Shown one piece after another: positions 17,866-25,762 of a stretch of 64,000 bases of DNA. The stretch is from NCBI RefSeq assembly GCF_017897595.1, contig NZ_JAGKIK010000008.1, forward strand, positions 62,001 through 126,000, in the 5' to 3' direction. Under the pieces are notes generated by a model, which saw only the letters and a list, made by a program, of their open reading frames with translations, ran no database searches and had not been told where the DNA came from. Made by a program: the position numbers and the translations under genes. The stretch comes from Aquimarina sp. U1-2. Its GTDB lineage: Bacteria; Bacteroidota; Bacteroidia; Flavobacteriales; Flavobacteriaceae. Each line of letters starts with the position of its first letter. Position 1 is the first letter of the stretch.

Positions 17866-18045
17866 CAGGTAGTAAAGTGATTAAACTTCTTCCATAATTT
17901 TTATTATTTATATGTACATAGTTTTTTCCAATTAAACATATACCCCTACTCTATTCTTATCAATTTCCTACAAATAAATCATTTTACTTACAAAAATTAC
18001 GGATAAATTGTACTTTTTTTACGGTGAATAACATATCCTTTCATC

Positions 18046-18053
18046 TATTTTTG
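18046..18053 (+). promoter_or_regulatory. -7 box TATTTTTG for the hybrid kinase gene
   Basis: Exact TAnnTTTG, 39 bp ahead of the TTG start codon at 18092. The -33 position (about 18023) reads GGTG, a weak match. Confidence 0.45.
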
Positions 18054-18091
18054 TATTTTCGCTTATTACTTACTACTTAAGTAACCTATTT

Positions 18092-20326
18092 TTGAAAAAC
18101 AGTATTCTACATATAACTCTTTTATTTCTAATTAGTTTAACACAAACATTAGAAGCGCAACAAATGTTAGTTTCAGACAGTATACAGCGTTATATTCAAA
18201 GAGCTGAAAAACTACAAGAAGAATACAAATATGAAGAGTCATTAGAGATTGCCAAAATTGCAAAGCAAAACGCTATATATAATAATGACGATAAAAGCTT
18301 GGGGTATATTTACAATATCATAGCCAAGAATTATGAAATTAGTGAAAATGACACTAAGGCAAGGAGTAATTATAATAGAGCGATGACTCATGCCAGAAGT
18401 TCAAATAGTAAAACCCTGGAAACTGATTTATACAATAACCTTGCCCGAGTGTATACTAAACACAATTTAACTAGGTCAAGAGGTGTTGGTTATTATAAAA
18501 AGTCCTATAAATTCGCTAAGGAGTTAAATGATACCGTAAGAATGATTACTCCTTTACTCAACTTGGGGCAGTATTATATTTCAAGAAATGATTTTGATAG
18601 TGCTTATGAATATTTGGCTCCGGCACGAGAACTAATTCATGAGGAATCTTCGAATCTGGACAAAACGAAATTAAATGGACTCTTAGGAAGGTATTTTTTA
18701 AATATCAGAAGATATGAAGCAGCAGAAGAATATATTAATCTAGCAATTTCATATTCTTTAGAGGAAACAAAAAATAAAAAAAATAATGATGAACTTATTT
18801 CAACATATTACGAAGAATTAGCGTCTGCCTATGAAACCAAGTCTTCACTTTATAAAAAACAGCAAGATTATCAAAAGGCGTATAATTTTCAGAAAAAACA
18901 ATTCCAGAGCATTTTAAGAGCAAAAGACTTTAAAAAGTTAATTGAATTGCAACGTGCAAATATCAAGTACGAAGTTGATCAATACGAAGAAAAGATTAAA
19001 CAGGCTGAAACAGAAAAGAAAGAAACAGAGTCTGAGGTGACCAAATGGAAGATTAGTATTATTCTGGGGATTATTTTAATTCTTATTTCAATGGCATTTT
19101 TGATTAGTGCGTATAATAATAACATCCAGAAAAAGAAACTTAACAATGATCTCATCGAAAAGAATAAAGAATTGGTAAGTGCTAAAGAAACTGCTGAACA
19201 AGTTTCAACTTTAAAATCTCAATTTATTTCTACCGTAAGTCATGAATTGAGAACACCGCTTTACGGAGTTATAGGTTTAACTTCACTTCTGATGGAAGAT
19301 CCTGAAAAAAAGAAAAAAACCGAATATTTAGAATCTTTAAAATTTTCTGGAGATTATCTTCTTGCTCTCATTAACGATGTACTACAGTTAAGTAAAATAG
19401 AGACTAATGAGGTAAAACTTGAAAAGGTCTCTTTTGATATACGAACCTTGATAGAAGGTATTGTAAACTCCTTACATACCAAACAAAAAAGCAATGATAA
19501 CACTGTACACATAGATATTGATCAAAATATTAATACTACCCTTTTGGGAGACTCTGTTCGACTATCACAAATACTTATCAATTTAATTGGTAATGCGTTA
19601 AAATTCACAAAAAACGGTAATATTTGGGTTTCTGTAAAATGTCTTGATAAAAATGAGGATAGTTATGATCTTCGTTTTATTGTAAAGGATGATGGTATCG
19701 GGATTCCTAAAAATAAACAACAGACCATATTTGATAATTTTGCGCAGGTAAAAAATGAAAATCAGGAGTATGAAGGTACAGGCTTAGGTCTTGCTATTGT
19801 AAAAAAATTGATTCAGTTACACAAAAGTGAAATAAAGATAAAGAGTCAGGAAGGTAAAGGTGCCGAATTCTATTTTGATCTTACCTACGAGAAAGCGGTG
19901 AAAGAAGAAGAAATCTCTTTACAATCCCGAGAAAATATAAGTATTGGGACAAGTAACTTTTATGTACTCATTGTAGATGATAATAAAATTAATCAAATTG
20001 TCACTCAAAACATCCTAAAGAAAAAAGGATATACCTGTAATATTGCCAGCAATGGAATGGCAGCGATTGAAATGCTTAAGAAAGAAAAATTCGATTTGGT
20101 GCTCATGGACATTAATATGCCCGAAATGAATGGTCTCGAAGCTACCAAAGTCATTAGAACGTTTAATTCACATATCCCGATAATAGCGTTAACCGCTGTA
20201 GAAGAAGGTGAAATTAGAAATCAAGCACTATCTGTAGGAATGAATGATGTGATTATCAAACCTTACGACACACAACAGTTCTTCCAGACGATCATGAGAA
20301 ATATTTCTAAAGTCAAAATGGCATAA
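18092..20326 (+). CDS. TPR-containing hybrid sensor histidine kinase
   Basis: Membrane sensor kinase of 744 residues. In order: signal peptide (1-23), periplasmic tetratricopeptide repeats (about 30-275), coiled coil (about 290-318), one membrane helix (about 320-340), HisKA with phospho-His384 in STVSHELRTP, HATPase with NLIGNALKFT, DDGIGIP and GTGLGLAIV boxes, and a C-terminal receiver whose phospho-Asp is Asp673 in LVLMDINMPEMNG. It has no output domain, so the signal must pass to an unlinked partner. The start is TTG, because the only nearby ATG (codon 25) would remove the signal peptide. No response regulator gene is adjacent. The ligand is unknown. Confidence 0.9.
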   Translation: MKNSILHITLLFLISLTQTLEAQQMLVSDSIQRYIQRAEKLQEEYKYEESLEIAKIAKQNAIYNNDDKSLGYIYNIIAKNYEISENDTKARSNYNRAMTHARSSNSKTLETDLYNNLARVYTKHNLTRSRGVGYYKKSYKFAKELNDTVRMITPLLNLGQYYISRNDFDSAYEYLAPARELIHEESSNLDKTKLNGLLGRYFLNIRRYEAAEEYINLAISYSLEETKNKKNNDELISTYYEELASAYETKSSLYKKQQDYQKAYNFQKKQFQSILRAKDFKKLIELQRANIKYEVDQYEEKIKQAETEKKETESEVTKWKISIILGIILILISMAFLISAYNNNIQKKKLNNDLIEKNKELVSAKETAEQVSTLKSQFISTVSHELRTPLYGVIGLTSLLMEDPEKKKKTEYLESLKFSGDYLLALINDVLQLSKIETNEVKLEKVSFDIRTLIEGIVNSLHTKQKSNDNTVHIDIDQNINTTLLGDSVRLSQILINLIGNALKFTKNGNIWVSVKCLDKNEDSYDLRFIVKDDGIGIPKNKQQTIFDNFAQVKNENQEYEGTGLGLAIVKKLIQLHKSEIKIKSQEGKGAEFYFDLTYEKAVKEEEISLQSRENISIGTSNFYVLIVDDNKINQIVTQNILKKKGYTCNIASNGMAAIEMLKKEKFDLVLMDINMPEMNGLEATKVIRTFNSHIPIIALTAVEEGEIRNQALSVGMNDVIIKPYDTQQFFQTIMRNISKVKMA

Positions 20327-20577
20327 ATGTGCTAGCCTAAATTAGCGTTTAGGGGGTATTAACTATGTAATACTGCTATATTTTGCGTAACAAACATTTG
20401 TCTTTGATATGACCTTACTAGCACTAAATCTATAAGTTATACCCGATACCAAATTTTTAGGAAATTCGATTAATTACATCTTGGTTACAGCAATAAACTG
20501 CTATAATCAAATTTAATCCTGTTAAATGCTATTCGGTTTCTTTGGAATATGTTAATTTAGTTGCTGAAAAATTCTAG

Positions 20578-21768
20578 ATGATCTCTCAAGTTATGCATTC
20601 AAAAGAAATAGGTTTTAATACCATTTGTACACATCTTGGTGAAATTAAAGATGAACAATTTAAAGGGGCAGTTTCGCCCATTTACTTATCTACATCTTAC
20701 GCTTTCGAAGATGTAGACGCAAAAAGATACCCACGGTATTTTAATACCCCAAATCAAGAAGCATTATGTAAAAAAATTGCAGCTTTAGAAAAAGGAGAAG
20801 CCTCGTTGATTTTTGGCAGTGGTATGGCAGCTATTAGTACCACATTATTCGCCTTTCTTAAAAAAGGAGATCATATCGTATTACAACGACAAATCTATGG
20901 GGGTACAGCCAATCTTATCAATGAAGAGTTCGAAAAACATGGCATTGAGTTTTCATATGTTGACTCATCTTCTATTGAAGATTTTCAAAACAAAATACAG
21001 AATAATACCAAGGTAATTTACATTGAAACTCCGTCAAACCCTTTATTGAGCATTACCGATATCAAAGCTGTAGCAGCCCTTGCCAAAAAACAGCATATTA
21101 TAACGATGATTGATAATACTTTTGCATCCCCTGTAAATCAAAACCCTATCACTTTAGGCATTGATATTGTTTTACACTCGGCTACAAAGTACCTGGGTGG
21201 TCATAGTGATATTTTGGCAGGAGCTGTAGTGTCTTCAGAAAAACATATAGATCAAATATTTCAGGTCGCTAAAAATTTTGGAGGCAGTCTTAGCGATTTT
21301 ACCGTATGGATGTTAGAAAGAAGTATTAAAACCTTAGGAATAAGAGTAAAAAGACAAAATAAGAACGCTATGAAATTAGCCAAATGGCTTGATAAGCATA
21401 GTGATGTTGCAGCGGTATATTACCCGGGATTGAAGTCGCATCCTGATCATAACATTGCCAAAGAGCAAATGAGTGGCTATGGCGGTATGCTCTCTTTTGA
21501 GTTGAAAAAAGACTTAGATGCCGGTAAATTTCAAAAAGAATTACAACTCATTAAAAGTTCTATGAGTCTTGCCGGAGTAGAAAGCACTATACTCTCCCCT
21601 ACCCTAACTTCGCACGCATTATTGTCTGAACAAGAAAGAGAAGAGCAAGGAATTAGAAACGGACTCCTTAGATTTAGTGTAGGTATTGAAGAAAAGGAAG
21701 ATTTGATACAAGATATACAACAAGCTATAGACAAAATTAAAATTACAGCATTAGAACACGAGCTATGA
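20578..21768 (+). CDS. trans-sulfuration PLP enzyme (cystathionine gamma-synthase/lyase or methionine gamma-lyase type)
   Basis: Cys/Met-metabolism PLP enzyme of 396 residues. Lys204 in SATKYLGGHSD forms the Schiff base, and YGGT (107-110), DNTFASP (179-185) and the R-x-S-x-G C-terminal pattern (LLRFSVGIE) place it in this family. Whether it makes cystathionine, splits it, or releases methanethiol from methionine cannot be decided by motifs. The stop overlaps the start of bshB1 by 4 bp (ATGA), implying cotranscription and a link to cysteine supply for bacillithiol. ATG at 20578; Met6 is an alternative. Confidence 0.85.
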   Translation: MISQVMHSKEIGFNTICTHLGEIKDEQFKGAVSPIYLSTSYAFEDVDAKRYPRYFNTPNQEALCKKIAALEKGEASLIFGSGMAAISTTLFAFLKKGDHIVLQRQIYGGTANLINEEFEKHGIEFSYVDSSSIEDFQNKIQNNTKVIYIETPSNPLLSITDIKAVAALAKKQHIITMIDNTFASPVNQNPITLGIDIVLHSATKYLGGHSDILAGAVVSSEKHIDQIFQVAKNFGGSLSDFTVWMLERSIKTLGIRVKRQNKNAMKLAKWLDKHSDVAAVYYPGLKSHPDHNIAKEQMSGYGGMLSFELKKDLDAGKFQKELQLIKSSMSLAGVESTILSPTLTSHALLSEQEREEQGIRNGLLRFSVGIEEKEDLIQDIQQAIDKIKITALEHEL

Positions 21769-22481
21769 AATTAGATATTTTGGCTATTGGGGCACATCCT
21801 GATGATGTAGAGTTAAGCTGTGCGGCAACATTAGCAAAAGAAGTTGATCGTGGTAAAAAAGTTGGTATTCTAGATCTTACCAGAGGTGAATTGGGAACAA
21901 GAGGTACTGCAGAAATAAGAGACCAAGAATCCAAAAAAGCATCTCAAATTCTTGGCGTAAGCGTTCGCGAAAATCTTGGTTTTAATGATGGTTTTTTTAC
22001 AAACGATAAAACACATCAATTAGAAATCATCAAAATACTGCGAAAATACAAGCCAGAAATTGTGTTATGTAATGCAATAGATGACCGGCATATAGATCAT
22101 GGTAGAGGAAGTAGGTTGGTAAGTGATTCTTGTTTTCTCTCTGGACTAAGTAAAATAGAAACCTTATTTAATAATGAATTACAAGAAGCCTGGAGACCTA
22201 AGCAAGTGTATCACTATATCCAATGGAAAATTATTGAGCCCGATTTTGTTGTAGATGTTAGTCAATATATAGAGAAAAAAATCGAAAGTGTGCAAGCCTA
22301 TGCTTCACAATTCTATGATGCAAATAGCCAAGAACCTACAACACCGATATCAAGTAAAAACTTTTTAGACAGTATACGTTATAGAGCTGCTGATTTGGGA
22401 AGAATTATCGGCGTAGATTATGCCGAAGGCTATACTGTAGAACGCTATGCAGCTGTCAATTCAATTTTTGATCTAATTTAA
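21765..22481 (+). CDS. bshB1: bacillithiol biosynthesis deacetylase BshB1
   Basis: Zn-dependent LmbE-like deacetylase that converts GlcNAc-malate to GlcN-malate, the second step of bacillithiol synthesis. The 238-residue product shows the AIGAHPDDVEL zinc motif (8-18), LDLTRGELGTRGT and DDRHIDHGRGS with the further His/Asp metal ligands, all characteristic of BshB1 rather than generic LmbE proteins. It overlaps the upstream trans-sulfuration gene by 4 bp; the other bsh genes are outside the window. A tRNA-His gene follows. Confidence 0.92.
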   Translation: MKLDILAIGAHPDDVELSCAATLAKEVDRGKKVGILDLTRGELGTRGTAEIRDQESKKASQILGVSVRENLGFNDGFFTNDKTHQLEIIKILRKYKPEIVLCNAIDDRHIDHGRGSRLVSDSCFLSGLSKIETLFNNELQEAWRPKQVYHYIQWKIIEPDFVVDVSQYIEKKIESVQAYASQFYDANSQEPTTPISSKNFLDSIRYRAADLGRIIGVDYAEGYTVERYAAVNSIFDLI

Positions 22482-22492
22482 TACCAAAAATG

Positions 22493-22523
22493 TTTGTAGA
22501 AATAGAGAAATACTTTATTTTTG
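22493..22523 (+). promoter_or_regulatory. promoter of tRNA-His
   Basis: TTTG (22493-22496), exactly 19 nt, then TATTTTTG (22516-22523): a near-ideal Bacteroidota promoter (-33 TTTG, -7 TAnnTTTG). The tRNA begins 17-18 nt after it. Confidence 0.75.
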
Positions 22524-22540
22524 CAGCCTAAATTTAAATG

Positions 22541-22614
22541 GTGGTTGTAGCTCAGTTGGTTAGAGCGCCTGATTGTGGTTCAGGAGGTCGTCGGTTCGAG
22601 ACCGATCTTCCACC
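22541..22614 (+). tRNA. tRNA-His (GUG)
   Basis: Cloverleaf by eye: D arm GCTC...GAGC, anticodon stem CCTGA/TCAGG with loop TTGTGGT (anticodon GTG), T arm GTCGG/CCGAT with TTCGAGA. G at 22540 can serve as the G-1 opposite C73, the His identity element. The acceptor stem GTGGTTG/CTTCCAC has two adjacent U-U mismatches (5-68 and 6-67). The terminal CCA is not encoded. Confidence 0.93.
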
Positions 22615-22620
22615 CTATTA

Positions 22621-22646
22621 AAAAAGCCCTTTATTAAGGGCTTTTT
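22621..22646 (+). terminator. rho-independent terminator after tRNA-His
   Basis: AAAAAGCCCTT, loop TATT, AAGGGCTTTTT: an 11-bp stem with a T-tract, 7 nt after the tRNA. The flanking A- and T-runs make it work in both directions, so it could also end the leftward M28 peptidase transcript. Confidence 0.85.
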
Positions 22647-22691
22647 GTATTCATATATACCACTTTATTTTAATACTACATTTTTATTTTT

Positions 22692-23747
22692 CTACTCTCC
22701 AGCACTTTCGATACCATCTACTACGATGCGCTCAGATCTATTCGCTAGTTCCCAGGCCGTATAAAAAATTAGTTGCGCTCTTTTTGTCATCAAATCGTAT
22801 TCAATTTTATCGGCAGTATCTGTAGGTTGATGATAATCTTCGTGCACACCGTTAAAATAAAAAATAATAGGAATATTATGCTTTGCAAAATTGTAATGAT
22901 CACTCCTAAAATAAAATCGATTAGGGTCATCTTTAGCATTATACGTATAATCTAAGTCTAATTTTGTAAACTTATTATTAACCTCTTCGCTGATAGCATG
23001 TAATTCGGTACTTAATCGATCACTCCCGATAAGATAGATATACTTATTTTTATCTTTAGATTCATGTTTTTTATCGATTCTACCGATCATATCGATATTA
23101 AGGTTGGCCACAGTATTGGCGAGAGGAAAAACAGGGTTTTCGGTATAAAATCTAGAGCCATATAAGCCTTTTTCTTCTCCTGTCACATGAAGAAACAAAA
23201 TAGATCTTTTGGGCCCAAAGCCGTCTTTCTTAGCCATGTTAAATGCCTCGGCGATTTCTAGTAGCGTTACCGTTCCGGATCCGTCATCGTCGGCTCCGTT
23301 ATATATATTTCCGTCTTTATCTATGCCAACATGATCATAATGTGCAGAAATGACAATGATCTCGTCTGGTTTTTCAGTACCTTTAATTATGGCCAAAACA
23401 TTTTCTGAAGATTTAATGCCTCCTCTAAAATAGCTTTCTGGTATTTCCTGAAAATAATCATCTCCCCCTAAAGGAGAGGGGATTCTCATACGCTGATATT
23501 GTTTTTTTAAATAGTCAGCAGCCTTTTTCTGTCCGGGTTCTCCTGTATCCCTGCCTTCAAAATCATCTCCGGCAAAAGTATATAAGTACTCTTTTAACTC
23601 TTTGGCAGTAATGCTTTCTGCATACTGTGTGATATTCGATGTTGTTGTTGCTTGATTGTTTTCATTTATCACACTGTTTTTGGTGCTTTGCGAGGTTCTA
23701 CAGCAAGAAAGAATTAACAAACTAAATAGTAATACGATATGTTTCAT
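22692..23747 (-). CDS. M28-family zinc metallopeptidase, lipoprotein
   Basis: Secreted aminopeptidase/carboxypeptidase-type di-zinc peptidase. The 351-residue product starts with a lipoprotein signal (MKHIVLLFSLLILSCC; Cys17 is the likely acylated residue). Metal and catalytic motifs are all visible: SAHYDHVG, GADDDGSGT, VTGEEKGLYGS, NIDMIGR and the distal His in RSDHYNF. The ATG at 23747 is preferred over one at 23771 because it starts directly with the signal peptide. It lies between the two tRNA genes. The specificity, most likely di- or oligopeptides, is not readable. Confidence 0.88.
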   Translation of the reverse strand: MKHIVLLFSLLILSCCRTSQSTKNSVINENNQATTTSNITQYAESITAKELKEYLYTFAGDDFEGRDTGEPGQKKAADYLKKQYQRMRIPSPLGGDDYFQEIPESYFRGGIKSSENVLAIIKGTEKPDEIIVISAHYDHVGIDKDGNIYNGADDDGSGTVTLLEIAEAFNMAKKDGFGPKRSILFLHVTGEEKGLYGSRFYTENPVFPLANTVANLNIDMIGRIDKKHESKDKNKYIYLIGSDRLSTELHAISEEVNNKFTKLDLDYTYNAKDDPNRFYFRSDHYNFAKHNIPIIFYFNGVHEDYHQPTDTADKIEYDLMTKRAQLIFYTAWELANRSERIVVDGIESAGE

Positions 23748-23848
23748 CAATGTTTTATTAAGAAAGCACAAGATACTGATTTCCTATAAAATTATTAATG
23801 GAATACTGGGCTTCCTACTAGAAATGTAAAAATTATTTTAAGAATATT

Positions 23849-23879
23849 CTTTTTAGAAGTAAAAAAGGTTTTATATTTG
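23849..23879 (+). promoter_or_regulatory. promoter of tRNA-Ser
   Basis: The exact -7 box TATATTTG (23872-23879) lies 11 nt ahead of the tRNA, with a T-rich -33 (CTTT/TTTT around 23849) at the correct 19-nt distance. Confidence 0.6.
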
Positions 23880-23889
23880 CCCCCGCAAA

Positions 23890-23974
23890 GGAGAAATGGC
23901 AGAGTGGTCGAATGCGGCAGTCTTGAAAACTGTTGAGGGTCACACCTCCGGGGGTTCGAATCCCTCTTTCTCCG
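23890..23974 (+). tRNA. tRNA-Ser (UGA)
   Basis: Class II tRNA of 85 nt: acceptor GGAGAAA/TTTCTCC, anticodon stem GCAGT/ACTGT with loop CTTGAAA (anticodon TGA), long variable arm GAGGGTCACACCTC, T arm with TTCGAAT, discriminator G73. CCA is not encoded. The polysaccharide utilization locus begins less than 400 bp downstream. Confidence 0.95.
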
Positions 23975-23976
23975 CA

Positions 23977-24018
23977 AAAAGCTTCGTAATAATTTAATTT
24001 ACGAAGCTTTTGTCTTTT
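23977..24018 (+). terminator. terminator after tRNA-Ser
   Basis: AAAAGCTTCGTA (23977-23988) pairs with TACGAAGCTTTT (24000-24011), a 12-bp stem, followed by T-rich sequence. Confidence 0.8.
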
Positions 24019-24364
24019 TAATCATAAACTGAAAGTGACAACGTTTATTTAAAATATTTCAAATTATCGAATATCCTAAAGTTATATCCAATTCAGATGC
24101 TTGTGCCTGTTTATAATATTATTAGTTAAAATAACAATCCGGACTAGGGCTACTGAATCACAGATAAATGTAAATAAAATGCTCATAAGAACTTAGTTGA
24201 ACTAAGATGAAGCAAAACAAAGCCCAGAAGCACAAAGGATATGTAACTCGGGTTTGATTCTATCATAATTAAATCTTTTATCCTTGCAAGATTATCAATA
24301 TTTGAAAAACTCCGAAAAAAAAGAAATCATCCCCCTTGATAATACCGAATTTTTAATCCTAAAT
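24019..24364. other. 346-bp gap between tRNA-Ser and the PUL
   Basis: AT-rich spacer between the tRNA-Ser terminator and the end of the leftward susC operon. No gene, no repeat of the tRNA 3' end and no clear terminator for the operon were seen. Confidence 0.5.
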
Positions 24365-25759
24365 TTATTGTTGGGCTGATTTGTGTAGTACTTCTTTTAA
24401 AACATCAGTATTTAATGTTCTTTCCAGATGATAGAGAGAAGAAGAAATAGCATGACCTTTCCCTCTATGTACCTGTAAATATTGCTTATTCCTTTTTACA
24501 TCAATGACACTACCCCCTGGATGTGTTCCCTCGGCACCACTTCCGTAGGATATAGGAGGAAAATAGTCTCCAATATACTTCCATACGTTTTTACCAAGAA
24601 GTGCATCTTTTTTGGGTATTGTCCAAAGCGTTAGAGCCATTTTACTATAATCACTGTGATCATAACACCGATCACTAATTGTAGCTTCAAATTGATCTGT
24701 TTTAGGGTTATAGATAACATCATGAGTATCTTGATGCCCAGTAACCTTACAATTACTGATTTTTGGATATTGAATTTCGTAATCTCCAGAACCATTTACA
24801 TGAAACAAAAATTGAGACGGGTTAGAACCCTGTCCGTTTTTACCATTCCTGGATAAAAAAAACAATGTATTGTCTTCAAATTGAATCGCAGTAGGCTCTA
24901 CAGGGGTTACTACAGGATTTCCTGTGTTTATAATCTCTTGTTTCCAACTTTTACCATAATCCACCGAATTCCAAACAAATAGTTTTCCTTCCTGAATAGC
25001 CTCCGGTTGGCCAAAAAGAAGAAAACCTGCTTTGGTTGAATAAAACATTCTAGGACCAATATGCAACTTTCCATTTCCTATACCCGTTGTTATATTCCCT
25101 TTTGGACCTTTACGTAATCCACTTTTTCGAAGTTTCCAATTTTTTCCTTGATCATAAGAATAAAATAGACCTCTTGCAGAAGCCAAATACACAGTATCTT
25201 TTACTTTACAAAAAGCAAGCCCCCAGCCGATGGCAGATTCTTTACCAGGTAATCCACCTATATCTACGTCTAATCGATAGGGATTCGACCATGTATTCCC
25301 ATAATCTGAAGACCTTCTTACTACCACTCTTGAGGTCCCGGTGGTATATTTCTCTCTACACCCCCAATGGCAAGCTCGGGCATAGTGTGCTACGATAATC
25401 ACATCATTTATAAAACAACTTACTCCGTAACCTAAAGCATCTGCCTCTGCAATTACCATTGTACTGTCTGCTACAGAAATACGTTTCAGCACCAAATGAT
25501 CAGGGTCTGCATTTTCGTAAATCAGTCTTTCTTTTTTTGTAAAGTATAAGCCTTCTTTATGTGGTAGACTATCAAGCCAACTGTAATCGATTTTTTTGGT
25601 TGTAGAATTTGATAAAGACGCTTCTTTTCCCTTGGATCTACATCCACATAGCAAAACAAATATGATACAGACTACTATAGAACTTTGGACTAAAAATTTA
25701 TTTTGCTTTTGACAAGCTATATTGAAAAGCACAAAAAACAAGCGAACGAATTGTTTCAT
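24365..25759 (-). CDS. BNR/Asp-box beta-propeller lipoprotein (sialidase-like)
   Basis: Exported protein of 464 residues with a lipoprotein-type signal ending FVLLCGC (about residue 40), preceded by an unusually long N-terminal extension. It has at least three Asp-box/BNR motifs (SSDYGNTWSNP, SYDQGKNWKL, SVDYGKSWKQ), the mark of sialidase-like beta-propellers. The Arg triad of GH33 sialidases could not be assigned with confidence, so it may be a glycosidase acting on a keto-sugar acid, another exo-enzyme, or a glycan-binding propeller. It is the last gene of the leftward susC operon, 3 bp after GH3. Confidence 0.65.
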   Translation of the reverse strand: MKQFVRLFFVLFNIACQKQNKFLVQSSIVVCIIFVLLCGCRSKGKEASLSNSTTKKIDYSWLDSLPHKEGLYFTKKERLIYENADPDHLVLKRISVADSTMVIAEADALGYGVSCFINDVIIVAHYARACHWGCREKYTTGTSRVVVRRSSDYGNTWSNPYRLDVDIGGLPGKESAIGWGLAFCKVKDTVYLASARGLFYSYDQGKNWKLRKSGLRKGPKGNITTGIGNGKLHIGPRMFYSTKAGFLLFGQPEAIQEGKLFVWNSVDYGKSWKQEIINTGNPVVTPVEPTAIQFEDNTLFFLSRNGKNGQGSNPSQFLFHVNGSGDYEIQYPKISNCKVTGHQDTHDVIYNPKTDQFEATISDRCYDHSDYSKMALTLWTIPKKDALLGKNVWKYIGDYFPPISYGSGAEGTHPGGSVIDVKRNKQYLQVHRGKGHAISSSLYHLERTLNTDVLKEVLHKSAQQ

Positions 25760-25762
25760 GAG

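Noticed and set aside
18092..20326. Hybrid kinase as regulator of the PUL
   Set aside because: It lacks a DNA-binding output domain, lies before the tRNA pair among housekeeping genes, and its sensor is TPR-based rather than a glycan-sensing propeller.
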